Source of the DNA: an uncultured Candidatus Actinomarina sp.
GTDB lineage: Bacteria; Actinomycetota; Acidimicrobiia; Actinomarinales; Actinomarinaceae
Length of the DNA stretch: 64,000 bases
NCBI GenBank assembly: GCA_902619825.1
Contig: CACNFT010000001.1
Span: 199,529 to 263,528, forward strand
Direction of reading: 5' to 3'
Both the position numbers and the translations under genes were made by a program. Below the pieces are notes generated by a model that saw only the letters and a program-made list of their open reading frames with translations, searched no databases and was not told the DNA's origin. This document shows positions 38,880 to 48,481 of the stretch, piece by piece. Position 1 is the stretch's first letter, and each line of letters opens with the position of its first letter.

Positions 38880-39835
38880 AGACTGAATGGATTTTCTGGC
38901 CTTACTCCAATTTCACTAATTACATGGGCAGCACTTTTATTTGCAATTAATGCGGTCTCTTCCATGGATAATTTTTCTTCTATTCCAAATAAATATCCTG
39001 CTGCAAAATAATCCCCTGCACCTGTTTTATCAATAACCTTTGCTTCTGTAGCTTCAAATAAATACTGTTTATTTTCTTTCATAACTATGGCCCCTTTAGC
39101 TCCTAATGTGCATATAAGTTGATCAAGTTTAGGAAAATTTTTACTTATAAAGTCTAAAGATTTTTCTGTTGAGTCCTGTTCTGTAAGGGCTTTTATTTCA
39201 TCTTCGTTACAAAATACATAGTCTATATTTTCTTTTATTAGATCAATAAAACTGTCCCTATGTGCATCAACACAAAAAACATCTGACAAAGATAAAGCAT
39301 TTTTTCCACCAGATTGTTTATTTATTGATGATGCATACATAAATGCTTCCTTGCTTGGTAATCTGTCCCACAAATAACCTTCCATATATAAAATATTGCA
39401 ATTTTTTATAGACACCTCATCAAGATCTCCCATTGATAATTGGGCACCAGCTCCTAAATATGTATTCATTGTTCGTTCACCATCTGGTGTTATAAAAATT
39501 GCACACAATCCAGTTTGTTCATTTTCTTCTCCAAGGACTGTAAAGTCACTGAGTCCATGCTCAGATAAGCTTGACCTGAACTGTTTTCCAAGATCATCAT
39601 CTGAGATTTTACCAATAAATCCTACGGAGCCTCCTAAGGCCGCTATCCAATAAGCAGTATTTGCTGCAGAGCCTCCTGCAGCATAAGTTGGATTTGGCAT
39701 ATTGCTGAGTAAAAAGTTTGATCTCTCTTTATCCACAAGAGTCATTCTTGCTTTGTTAAGGTTTAGTTTATCAATAACATCTTCTTCGATTTGTTGAAGT
39801 GAGTCAACAAGTGCGTTTCCAATACAAATAATCAC
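38876..39835 (-). CDS. PfkB-family carbohydrate/nucleoside kinase
   Basis: 319 residues. The N-terminal MIICIGNALVD, the GG substrate-lid motif GGSAANTAYWI (54-64) and the C-terminal anion hole DKTGAGDYFAAGY with catalytic D275 define the family. The overall pattern (IGNALVD, ALGGSVGFIGKISDD, MNTYLGAG) resembles adenosine-kinase-like sugar kinases, but the substrate cannot be fixed from sequence. Confidence 0.88.
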   Translation of the reverse strand: MIICIGNALVDSLQQIEEDVIDKLNLNKARMTLVDKERSNFLLSNMPNPTYAAGGSAANTAYWIAALGGSVGFIGKISDDDLGKQFRSSLSEHGLSDFTVLGEENEQTGLCAIFITPDGERTMNTYLGAGAQLSMGDLDEVSIKNCNILYMEGYLWDRLPSKEAFMYASSINKQSGGKNALSLSDVFCVDAHRDSFIDLIKENIDYVFCNEDEIKALTEQDSTEKSLDFISKNFPKLDQLICTLGAKGAIVMKENKQYLFEATEAKVIDKTGAGDYFAAGYLFGIEEKLSMEETALIANKSAAHVISEIGVRPENPFSL

Positions 39836-39844
39836 AAATTGATT

Positions 39845-40204
39845 TTAAATGATAATACCTGGATTTCCATCAGAACCGATAATTTTATTTGATTCATTTG
39901 AAAGCTTTTTCATTCCACCAATAAGATTATATGATTGATAACCAATCGAATTTAAATACTCTGAAACCTTGCCTGATCTGTGACCTGATCTACATACAAT
40001 AATATAAGAAGATTCCTGATCAAATAATTCTAAGCTTTCTGGTACTTCACTCATCCTTACATGTTTTGCTTCTTCATGATGTCCATATGTCCATTCATCA
40101 TCTTCCCTAACATCTATCAAACTCCATCCTGATGATAATTTAGAATCTAGTTCATTTGGAAAAACACCTGTTGAGTCTCCGGTATTATCTATATCTAATT
40201 CCAC
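39845..40204 (-). CDS. Rhodanese-domain protein
   Basis: 119 residues from a GTG at 40204 with AGGAAG upstream, overlapping the htpX end by 20 bases. The single rhodanese domain has LIDVREDDEW and the catalytic loop CRSGHRS with C71. Such proteins transfer sulfane sulfur; acceptor unknown. Co-transcribed with htpX. Confidence 0.88.
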   Translation of the reverse strand: MELDIDNTGDSTGVFPNELDSKLSSGWSLIDVREDDEWTYGHHEEAKHVRMSEVPESLELFDQESSYIIVCRSGHRSGKVSEYLNSIGYQSYNLIGGMKKLSNESNKIIGSDGNPGIII

Positions 40205-41024
40205 TAGCTTCCTCTCTGAGCCTTCTTACTCTTTCTTTAGTTGGTGGGTGAGTAGAAAATAATTTTCTCAATCCAGAACCAGCAAATGATTTTAAAGGAT
40301 CAGATATAAACAACTGACTAACCGCCGGATTAACATTCAATGGGTTTTTTGAATACATCTCAATCTTTTCAAGAGCTGAGGCTAATGCTAGTGGATTGCC
40401 AGATATGGAAGAACCTGTTTTGTCTGCGCCATATTCTCTAGTTCTTGATATTGCCAATCTAATTATTAAAGATGCAATAGGCGCTGCGATAAATGCTATC
40501 AAGATAATAACTGGATGTGTTCCTCTATCTCTTTGTCCACCGCCCCAAAAAGCCATTCTTGACATGAATGAAATTGCAGCTGCAAGCATCGCTGCAATAC
40601 TTGATACCAAGATATCTCTATTTTTGATATGTGATAATTCATGTGCTAGAACACCCTCAAGCTCATCTCTGTTTAGAACTTTCATTATCCCTGTTGTAAC
40701 AGCAACAGCAGAATTTTTTGGATTTCTTCCTGTAGCGAATGCATTTGGTTGGTCACTTTCAATTACATAGAGTTCAGGCATTGGCATTTTCTCTTTTTGT
40801 GCAAGAAAAGAAATTATTTCTCTAATCTCATCGTATTCTCCATCTTCAAGTTTTCTTGCTCTAGTTGAAGCAAGTGCTATTCGAGATGAATAGAAATACA
40901 TTATGAAATTAAAGATAAAAGCTAAGAATAAGGAAAAGATAAGATCAAAACCCAATGCTTGTGCAGTAAATATTACTAAAACAGTCATAAGCGTTAATAA
41001 AGTTGTAGTTTTTAAAACATTCAT
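40185..41024 (-). CDS. htpX: Membrane zinc metalloprotease HtpX
   Basis: 279 residues, M48 family. Two N-terminal membrane segments (about 5-45), then HEXXH as HELSH (H128, E129, H132), two further hydrophobic segments, and the TREYGADKTG motif carrying the third zinc ligand. It degrades misfolded membrane proteins. It keeps a full zinc site, unlike several proteins in this window. Confidence 0.94.
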   Translation of the reverse strand: MNVLKTTTLLTLMTVLVIFTAQALGFDLIFSLFLAFIFNFIMYFYSSRIALASTRARKLEDGEYDEIREIISFLAQKEKMPMPELYVIESDQPNAFATGRNPKNSAVAVTTGIMKVLNRDELEGVLAHELSHIKNRDILVSSIAAMLAAAISFMSRMAFWGGGQRDRGTHPVIILIAFIAAPIASLIIRLAISRTREYGADKTGSSISGNPLALASALEKIEMYSKNPLNVNPAVSQLFISDPLKSFAGSGLRKLFSTHPPTKERVRRLREEASGIRYR

Positions 41025-41048
41025 ATTTTTAATTATAATTTATCTGGC

Positions 41049-42083
41049 TTATAGTTTTTTGGCCTCAATACAGTAAAAACCTCCTAAACCACGATCATTA
41101 TGTATTGCCTCTAACCCAACAATATCTGATTTTAATTTAAGTTGGTCTACGCCATAAGTTTCTACAAATTGGTTTTTTAAACTTGAATAAATTTCCTGAT
41201 AACCATATTTATCAAGAAATTCATATTGTTTCATAATCTTGTATTCAAAATTATTTTCTTCAAAATATTGTTTTAAAAAGGAAAAATTTACATCGTACGT
41301 GATATCGGTCTCCGTAGGCATTTCTATTGGATCACTTGAAAGATGGTGTTCTTTATAAGTTCTAATTAATGATTTATATGGTTTTAGATTTCTCTCTTCG
41401 TATTCGAATCCATAATCAAAAATTAGTAGATGATTTGGGTCAACTTTTTTGATGAGTTCGTCTAAAAATTGTTCTGTATTGTATTGAATTTCAAGCTCAT
41501 TATCTTGGTTATCTAAAAAATTATATTTTTTAATCCATTTAAGATTTGATTCACGCATTTCTACTTTTCCATATCTAAGTTCATTATCTTTTGTAAATTC
41601 AATTGTTTTTTCATACCAAGTATTGTCTACTTCTATACCGACAGAACAAGGTATATTATCTAACACTTCATTCATATAAATAGTTTTTATCTGAGATGAA
41701 CCATAGTTATCTAAATTGCTATCAACCAAAAAATTTTTACTTTTAAGTGCTTTTAGGGCATTTAACGAAATTTCGGAAACATAGATTTCTTTTTCAAGAT
41801 ACTTTGACACCTGATTCGCAAGTGAACCTGTTCCTGCACCAACTTCAAGTATATTTGAATCGCTATTGATTCTATTTTCTTTAATCCAATTTGAAATAAA
41901 TAATCCAAAATAATTAGATACTTCTGGTGAGGTTAGAAAATCACCAGATTTACTGGAGCGGACTTCGCCCTTTGCAAAAAATCCATAATCAGAATAAAGA
42001 CATTCCTGCATGAATTCATCAAAGTATAAATAGTTTTTACTGTATTTATTTTTGAGATAATCAATAAATTTTTTTTCTACCAC
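41049..42083 (-). CDS. MidA/NDUFAF7-like SAM-dependent methyltransferase
   Basis: 344 residues. YLYFDEFMQECLYSDYGFF and the SGDFLTSPEVSNYFG block are hallmarks of the COG1565/NDUFAF7 family; SAM site ILEVGAGTGSLA at about 79-90. NDUFAF7 methylates an arginine of the 49-kDa complex I subunit (NuoD homologue) in mitochondria. Here the gene follows nuoN by 4 bases, in the nuo operon, which supports a complex I assembly role. Confidence 0.85.
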   Translation of the reverse strand: MVEKKFIDYLKNKYSKNYLYFDEFMQECLYSDYGFFAKGEVRSSKSGDFLTSPEVSNYFGLFISNWIKENRINSDSNILEVGAGTGSLANQVSKYLEKEIYVSEISLNALKALKSKNFLVDSNLDNYGSSQIKTIYMNEVLDNIPCSVGIEVDNTWYEKTIEFTKDNELRYGKVEMRESNLKWIKKYNFLDNQDNELEIQYNTEQFLDELIKKVDPNHLLIFDYGFEYEERNLKPYKSLIRTYKEHHLSSDPIEMPTETDITYDVNFSFLKQYFEENNFEYKIMKQYEFLDKYGYQEIYSSLKNQFVETYGVDQLKLKSDIVGLEAIHNDRGLGGFYCIEAKKL

Positions 42084-42087
42084 TTAA

Positions 42088-43569
42088 TTAGCTATTAAAA
42101 AATATTGATGAAGCTTCACCTAGATTGCTGAATATGCCTGGAAAAATTCCAGAGACAATTGTCAAAATTAAACTTACAAAACCAACAACTTTGAGTGGGC
42201 TTGGGATGATTGAATTTTCAGTCTTTTGAACATCTTCTTTTGGACTATCCATCCATATAATTTTTGAAATTCTTGAATAATACACCAAACCTATCACAGC
42301 ATTAATAGCACCAACTATAGCTAGAGATAATCCAAAAATTTCACCTGTGCTTAGTAAGCTTCTGAAAACTACAAATTTTGCAAACCATCCTCCAAGAGGC
42401 GGAATCCCTGCAAGAGAGAAGAAAAATATTACTGCAAAGATTCCTGCTAATGGTGTTTCTTTTGCAAGACCTCCCCAGTCATACATATTTTCTGAGTCAA
42501 TATTTCTTTGTAACAAATTAATCACTAAAAATGCACCTATATTCATAAATGCATAAATAATTAGATACGTAACACTTGCATAAACACCATCTTCAAAATT
42601 ATTTGTTATGTTTGCAACAGCTATCGGCGCAAGAATAAACCCTGCCTGTGCAATCGATGAATATGCCAGAAGTCTTACTGGATTTGTTTGTTGTAAAGCT
42701 GATAAATTACCAACAAACATTGTTATTCCAGAAATGAATACAAGTACTATCCCTAATCCATCTCCAGATTCAAAAAATATTTTTGACATCAAAATAATTA
42801 ATGCAACAAAGCCAGTCGCTTTGGAGCTAACAGATAGATAAGCCGTTACTGGTAAAGGTGCTCCTTCATAAGTATCAGGTGCCCAAGAGTGAAATGGAAC
42901 AATTGATATCTTGAAGCCTATACCCGCCAAAATAAGTATTGCGCTTAGTAAAGCAACAGGTGATTGGGCAAGATCTTGCTGAATTAAAATATTAGCTATA
43001 TCTGAAAAAACTAGCTTTCCAGTTACTCCATAAAGTAGTGAAAAGCCATAAAGAATTAAAGATGCTGATAGTACTCCCAGTAAAAAGAATTTAATTGAAC
43101 CTTCATTTGATTTTTGATCGCCTTTTTTCCAGCCAGATAAAAGAAACATTGGCGTTGAAGCTAATTCAATTCCAATAAACATTGTTAGTAAATCTCTTGA
43201 AGAGGTTACCACTAATGCTCCAAGCAGAGAACTTAACAGAAGAAAATAATATTCTCCCTGGTAATATTCATCACTTTCCACAAAATTTACGGACAATAAA
43301 AATGTCAGATACGTAACCAAGATAAATAGGCCTTTTAGAATCAAGGAAAATTTATCAATTACATAACTTCCCTCAAACATAATTTCTGGAGTTGTATAGT
43401 TGGCAAATTGAAAAATAATTGGGAGGAATGCAAATAGCGATCCAAGAATTGATACCATTGCAATGATGAATTTAAATTTTCTTGGTAAAAGTATATCTAA
43501 TGTTATAGCAGCCACAATCGTTAGGATTACTATTAATTCACTTGATATAGCGAAATAATTAATATTAAT
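42088..43569 (-). CDS. nuoN: NADH-quinone oxidoreductase subunit N, probable ATT start
   Basis: 493 residues if translation begins at an ATT at 43569, which lies 6 bases after a GGAGG embedded in the last codons of nuoM. The frame is open from there and encodes INYFAISSELIVILTIVAA, completing the first membrane helix. The nearest canonical start, GTG at 43515, would cut this helix and has no Shine-Dalgarno. Antiporter-like subunit with about 14 membrane segments; conserved SLAGIPPLGGWFAKF near the C-terminus. It pumps protons. Confidence 0.93.
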   Translation of the reverse strand: MNINYFAISSELIVILTIVAAITLDILLPRKFKFIIAMVSILGSLFAFLPIIFQFANYTTPEIMFEGSYVIDKFSLILKGLFILVTYLTFLLSVNFVESDEYYQGEYYFLLLSSLLGALVVTSSRDLLTMFIGIELASTPMFLLSGWKKGDQKSNEGSIKFFLLGVLSASLILYGFSLLYGVTGKLVFSDIANILIQQDLAQSPVALLSAILILAGIGFKISIVPFHSWAPDTYEGAPLPVTAYLSVSSKATGFVALIILMSKIFFESGDGLGIVLVFISGITMFVGNLSALQQTNPVRLLAYSSIAQAGFILAPIAVANITNNFEDGVYASVTYLIIYAFMNIGAFLVINLLQRNIDSENMYDWGGLAKETPLAGIFAVIFFFSLAGIPPLGGWFAKFVVFRSLLSTGEIFGLSLAIVGAINAVIGLVYYSRISKIIWMDSPKEDVQKTENSIIPSPLKVVGFVSLILTIVSGIFPGIFSNLGEASSIFFNS

Positions 43570-43571
43570 TT

Positions 43572-45149
43572 TTAGCCTCCGAACGCTTTAGATACCAAAG
43601 CAATAACTGCATCATTAGTTGCTCCAAATATAAGTTTTGGAAATACTCCTATCAGAACAGTGAGTATTACTAAAGGTATCCAAGCAACAAGTTCATAATT
43701 GTCTGCATCATGAAGCTCTTTATCTAACCATTCTTCTTTAGGTTCACCAAGATTAACTCTTTGAAGCATCCATAGTAGATAACCTGCTGTTAAAACAGTT
43801 CCAATTGCACCTGCAACCATGGAGGATCTAAAAATTGTAATATTTAAACCAGGTAATGGATTATATGCTCCAAGGAGAGCCATAAATTCTCCCCAAAATC
43901 CTGCCAATCCAGGTAAGCCAAGTGACGCCATAGCTGTAAAAGCTAAAATAGCTCCAGTCTTTGGAAGAAGTTTCATATTTCCACCTAATCTTCCCATGTC
44001 TCTAGTGTGATAAGTATGTGCCATAGAACCAGAAACAAAGAATAATAAACCAGTAATTATTCCGTGGGCAACCATTCCAATCATTGCAGCATTAATACCT
44101 ATTGAGGTTAGTGAAGATATTCCAAGCATTACAAAGCCCATATGTCCTACTGAAGAAAATGCAATCAATCTTTTAAGGTCTGTTTGTGCCAAGCAAGCAA
44201 GAGAGCCGTATATTATTCCAATTGCTGATAGCACTGCAATAGCTGGAGCCCAAGCAACAGCCTGTTCTGGAAGAATAGGTAAAGCAATTCTTACAAAACC
44301 ATAGGATCCAAGTTTTAATAAAATTGCAGCTAATAAAACAGATCCAACAGTTGGTGCAGCTGTGTGTGCATCAGGCAACCATGTATGTAGTGGCCACATT
44401 GGTACTTTTACTGCAAAACCCAAGAATAAAACAGCAAAAACTAACGTTGCAAATGTACCTGTGAATGCTCCACTAGAACCAAGCTCAATTAGTTCGGGAA
44501 TACTAAATGTTCTATTTCCCCTGAAATATAAACCTAGGAATCCTAAGAGCATGAAAGCAGATCCAAATAAAGTAAATACAAAAAACTTAATACTTGCATA
44601 AAGTCTTGTTTCAATATCATTCTTAAGTCCAGAAACACTTCTGACAGTTTTATCTCCCCAAATACCAATCATGAAATACATTGGTAGTAAAACAAGTTCA
44701 AAGAACACAAAAAATAAAATTAGATCTAATGCCACAAATGTACCATTCATTCCAGTTTCTAAAATTAAAATCAAAGACATCATTCCTTTTGCATTTTTTG
44801 GTTCAGGTAAATGTTCAAAAGAATAAATAATTGCTAATACAGAAATGAAAGTAGATAAAAGTAATAAAGGTAAAGAAATACCATCTATACCTATTTCATA
44901 ATTTGAATTAATACTACTAATCCATGAGACCTTAGTACCAAGCTGAAGGTCACCGGCATTATAAAAATCAAATTGCAAGGCAACAATTAAACTTACTCCA
45001 AAAGTAAGAAGTGCAGATCCAAGAGTTACTAATTTAATTAGCATCTCTTGTTTCTTAGGTATTAAGAATATAAAAATTGCAGATACAAGCGGAAGAAAAA
45101 CTACTATGGTTAAACCTAATCCACTCTCCAAAAAAGAAAAACTACTCAA
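43572..45149 (-). CDS. nuoM: NADH-quinone oxidoreductase subunit M
   Basis: 525 residues, about 14 membrane segments. FAVKVPMWPLHTWLPDAHTAAPTVGSVLLA and SVGHMGFVMLGI are the antiporter-subunit signatures, with the conserved Glu (FFFELVLLPMYFMIG) and Lys residues in place. Its last codons (AFGG) form the Shine-Dalgarno for nuoN. Confidence 0.97.
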   Translation of the reverse strand: MSSFSFLESGLGLTIVVFLPLVSAIFIFLIPKKQEMLIKLVTLGSALLTFGVSLIVALQFDFYNAGDLQLGTKVSWISSINSNYEIGIDGISLPLLLLSTFISVLAIIYSFEHLPEPKNAKGMMSLILILETGMNGTFVALDLILFFVFFELVLLPMYFMIGIWGDKTVRSVSGLKNDIETRLYASIKFFVFTLFGSAFMLLGFLGLYFRGNRTFSIPELIELGSSGAFTGTFATLVFAVLFLGFAVKVPMWPLHTWLPDAHTAAPTVGSVLLAAILLKLGSYGFVRIALPILPEQAVAWAPAIAVLSAIGIIYGSLACLAQTDLKRLIAFSSVGHMGFVMLGISSLTSIGINAAMIGMVAHGIITGLLFFVSGSMAHTYHTRDMGRLGGNMKLLPKTGAILAFTAMASLGLPGLAGFWGEFMALLGAYNPLPGLNITIFRSSMVAGAIGTVLTAGYLLWMLQRVNLGEPKEEWLDKELHDADNYELVAWIPLVILTVLIGVFPKLIFGATNDAVIALVSKAFGG

Positions 45150-45163
45150 TATTTACCACTCTC

Positions 45164-47182
45164 TCATAACACTAACAAAATTATTAAGCTAATAACTATC
45201 ACTCCTATTAAAAAATACATTAAGTATTGTTGAGTTTTACCAGTTTGAATTAATTTGACTTTACTACCAATAGTGTCTGTACCTGTTGAGGATAAATTAA
45301 GTACCTTGTCAATACCTCCTTGGTCAAGATTTGTATATACAATTCCTCCTGCTTTTGAAGCAGTTGTCCCAACACCATTAACAAACCGATCAAGGACATT
45401 TGAATTAAATGAGTCAACAAATTTAGCAAAAGTTATTTTTACTGGATCAATTATGAATTTGAAGTAGAAAAAATCTAAGTAGTATTTATTTTCCAATAAA
45501 TTCCATATTGGTTTTATTTTAATTTTTTCATCGCCGTCAGTTGCATTTCCTGACATTTGATAGACGTAGTAGGCAAGTCCAATACCCAAAAGTCCGGATG
45601 TAAGACCACTGAACATAGCAACCAAATCAAATGATTCAGGATGATATTCTACAATGTAATTTTTCCTGGTTGTAACCCATTTTGTAAATCCTGTATAAAC
45701 ACCAGGTATGTTTGCCCATCCTGCAACAATGGCAAAGCCTGATAATATTATCAAAGGAATTGTCATCATTTTGTCAGATTCGTGAGGGTGTCCATCACCC
45801 CGATAGTCACCAAAAAATGTTAAAAGAACTGCTCTTGTCATATAAAACGCAGTGATAAAGGCTCCAAGAACTGAAATAATAAAATATAAATTATGCCCTT
45901 CATGATTGAGTGATGCGAGTATTTCATCTTTTGAGAAGAATCCAGCTAATGGAGGAAGTCCAGCAAGAGCTACAGTTCCAATAATGAAGGTTGAAAATGT
46001 TCTGGGCATTTCTTTCCTTAGGCCACCCATTTCAGACATGTTATTTGTGTGCACTGCATGAATTACCGAGCCAGCACCTAAAAATAATAAAGCTTTAAAA
46101 AATGCATGAGTCCATAAGTGAAAAAGACCCGCAGTGTATGCACCTGAACCCATTGCCGTAACCATGTAACCAAGTTGACTTACTGTTGAATATGCAAGAA
46201 CTTTTTTGAGATCATCCTGAACTACAGCAACTAATCCTGCTCCAAGAAGTGTTATTACTCCAAATAAAAGAACTATATCTAAGGCTTGTGAAGCCATTCC
46301 TTGGTAGAAAGGAAACATGCGGCCAAGAAGATAGACACCCGCGGTGACCATAGTTGCTGCATGCATTAGAGCAGATACTGGTGTTGGTCCTGCCATTGCA
46401 TCAGGTAACCATACATGAAGTGGAAATTGGGCACTCTTTCCCATTGCACCTATAAACAGAAGTACTCCACCTAAATATGCTACGGTTTTGATATCTGCAT
46501 AATCATGAGTTGATTGATACAATATCTCAGAAATTCTCAAGGTTTTTGTTGATAATGCAAGAACAATGATTCCAATCATTAACCCAACATCAGCAATTTT
46601 ATTAGTTATAAATGCTTTCATCGCTGCGGAAGAATTTTCCTTTTTTTCCCAGTAATGACCAATTAGTAGATAAGAACAAACTCCAACTAATTCCCAACCA
46701 ATCAACAATTGCAAAAGTGTTGGAGAAGAGACTAAAACTAACATACTCCCAGCAAATAATGTGAGTGATGTAAAAAAGAAAGTATATCTTATTTCACCTT
46801 GCATATAATTTGTTGCATATATAAAAACTAAAGATGAAACAGTACCAACTACGAAGTACATCATAATTGACAATCCATCTACGACCCAGCCAAACTCAAG
46901 ATCATAAGAACCAATACTTCCTACGTTGATAAAAAATTCATTGGCGATTCCTTTTGTCGCATGCTCATAAAGTAAAGCTGCGCTATATGAAAATATGAAT
47001 AAAACTGTTCCTAAAGCAAGCTCTGCACCTTGTAATGGGAGATATTTTCCAAAAAAAGTAATCAAAATTGCAGCTAAAAAAGGAAGTACAACAATCAACC
47101 AAGTAAATTCAGCGAGTACACCGCCATCAGTATATTCTGGCTTACCTTCAGCGAGTAAATTTATAAAATTCTGATTCACCAT
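45164..47182 (-). CDS. nuoL: NADH-quinone oxidoreductase subunit L
   Basis: 672 residues. QLLIGWELVGVCSYLLIGHYW, AQFPLHVWLPDAMAGPTPVSALMHAATMV and STVSQLGYM identify NuoL, the distal proton pump with the long lateral helix in its C-terminal region. Overlaps nuoK by 7 bases. Confidence 0.97.
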   Translation of the reverse strand: MVNQNFINLLAEGKPEYTDGGVLAEFTWLIVVLPFLAAILITFFGKYLPLQGAELALGTVLFIFSYSAALLYEHATKGIANEFFINVGSIGSYDLEFGWVVDGLSIMMYFVVGTVSSLVFIYATNYMQGEIRYTFFFTSLTLFAGSMLVLVSSPTLLQLLIGWELVGVCSYLLIGHYWEKKENSSAAMKAFITNKIADVGLMIGIIVLALSTKTLRISEILYQSTHDYADIKTVAYLGGVLLFIGAMGKSAQFPLHVWLPDAMAGPTPVSALMHAATMVTAGVYLLGRMFPFYQGMASQALDIVLLFGVITLLGAGLVAVVQDDLKKVLAYSTVSQLGYMVTAMGSGAYTAGLFHLWTHAFFKALLFLGAGSVIHAVHTNNMSEMGGLRKEMPRTFSTFIIGTVALAGLPPLAGFFSKDEILASLNHEGHNLYFIISVLGAFITAFYMTRAVLLTFFGDYRGDGHPHESDKMMTIPLIILSGFAIVAGWANIPGVYTGFTKWVTTRKNYIVEYHPESFDLVAMFSGLTSGLLGIGLAYYVYQMSGNATDGDEKIKIKPIWNLLENKYYLDFFYFKFIIDPVKITFAKFVDSFNSNVLDRFVNGVGTTASKAGGIVYTNLDQGGIDKVLNLSSTGTDTIGSKVKLIQTGKTQQYLMYFLIGVIVISLIILLVL

Positions 47183-47481
47183 TTCATTAAATCAAATTCA
47201 TTAATATTGGCTGTTTCTCGATTTCTGAAAAGCATTAGAACAATAGCTAATCCAATACCAACTTCTGCTGCTGCAATTGTGATAATAAATATTGAAAAAA
47301 TCTGGCCATTTAAAAAAACATCTGAAAGCATAGCATTGAATGCAACAAAATTTATATTTACTGAATTGAGAATCAGCTCAATTGAAAGTAAAACCATTAC
47401 TGCGTTTCTTCTGACAAGAATTCCATAGATACCTATCGAGAACAAAGCTGCTGCTGCAATTAGTAATGGTTGAATGCTCAT
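47176..47481 (-). CDS. nuoK: NADH-quinone oxidoreductase subunit K
   Basis: 101 residues, three membrane helices. GILVRRNAVMVLLSIELILNSVN with the conserved membrane glutamate, then a second Glu in AAAEVGIGLAI. MrpC-like subunit. ATGA overlap with nuoJ. Confidence 0.97.
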   Translation of the reverse strand: MSIQPLLIAAAALFSIGIYGILVRRNAVMVLLSIELILNSVNINFVAFNAMLSDVFLNGQIFSIFIITIAAAEVGIGLAIVLMLFRNRETANINEFDLMKW

Positions 47482-47996
47482 ATTTGGTCTTCGTCCATTA
47501 ATGCATTATCTTTTCTCGCTAGTGTAATGCCACCAATTAAAGCTCCCAACAAAACAAATGAAACTAGCTCAAAAGGAAAGACAAATCTACTCAGTAAAAT
47601 TTCTCCTAATAATTTAGTAGATGTTCCTTCACTAATAACAACTGTAGAGTCAAATGTTTGTAGAAGAATATATGTAAATATTCCAAAAATTGATAGCGAT
47701 ATAACAGCAGCCAATAATTTATTTTGATCATTATCTAGCTCAGCGTTTGGACCTAAAGGAGCCCTTGTGATCATCACACCAAATAAAAACAGAACAATAA
47801 CTGCTCCTATATATACAAGTATTAGGACTAAAGCTACAAATTCAGCGGATAATAATATAAATAAAACAGCAGTAGTAGCAAGAGTAAAAACTAAAAATAT
47901 TGCAGCGTGTATAACATTTGATGTGGTGACAACTTTTACTCCGCTTAGTAAGAGTAACAGCAAAAGAAAATATGAAAATATGTCTATTGCTTCCAT
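47478..47996 (-). CDS. nuoJ: NADH-quinone oxidoreductase subunit J
   Basis: 172 residues, five membrane helices. SNVIHAAIFLVFTLATTAVLFILL and LVYIGAVIVLFLFGVMI, the second containing the conserved pi-bulge tyrosine region of helix 3. One-base overlap with nuoI. Confidence 0.97.
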   Translation of the reverse strand: MEAIDIFSYFLLLLLLLSGVKVVTTSNVIHAAIFLVFTLATTAVLFILLSAEFVALVLILVYIGAVIVLFLFGVMITRAPLGPNAELDNDQNKLLAAVISLSIFGIFTYILLQTFDSTVVISEGTSTKLLGEILLSRFVFPFELVSFVLLGALIGGITLARKDNALMDEDQI

Positions 47997-48481
47997 CAGC
48001 TCTCTAAACCTGGACCTTCAGGAACAGTCTTTAACCATTCGTCAAGCCTGTCTTTGTCATGGAGCATATCTCCCATAGAAAATTCTGAATATTCGTATTC
48101 CGGTGACCAGAATAATGCATCAAATGGGCATACTTCAACACATATTCCACAATACATACAAAGTGCATAATCAATATCAAATCGATCGAGTACTGCTCTA
48201 CTTCTCTGACGTCCTCCTGGTTTTGAGGGAGGTTGTAGTTCTTTGTGACCCTCTATGTAAATACACCAGTCAGGACAAGATCTTGCACACAACATGCAAC
48301 TTGTACATGCTTCAGAATCTAAAGCAATGACACCTCTAGTTCTGGGTGCGAGTATTTCTTTTTCAAAAGGATAATTAACATTAGGATTTTCAAAAAAAGG
48401 AAGAAGGGTTTTAAACATATTGCCAATAACAATTTTTAGTCCAGTTAAAAATCCAGGAATCCTTGGTTTGAATTTTTGCAT
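47996..48481 (-). CDS. nuoI: NADH-quinone oxidoreductase subunit I (2x[4Fe-4S])
   Basis: 161 residues from the ATG at 48481 (MQKFKPRIPGFLTGLK), which overlaps the nuoH TAA as TAATG. An open frame extends 38 codons further into nuoH but is not NuoI-like. Two CxxCxxCxxxC motifs (CTSCMLCARSC and CMYCGICVEVC) hold clusters N6a and N6b. Confidence 0.97.
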   Translation of the reverse strand: MQKFKPRIPGFLTGLKIVIGNMFKTLLPFFENPNVNYPFEKEILAPRTRGVIALDSEACTSCMLCARSCPDWCIYIEGHKELQPPSKPGGRQRSRAVLDRFDIDYALCMYCGICVEVCPFDALFWSPEYEYSEFSMGDMLHDKDRLDEWLKTVPEGPGLES

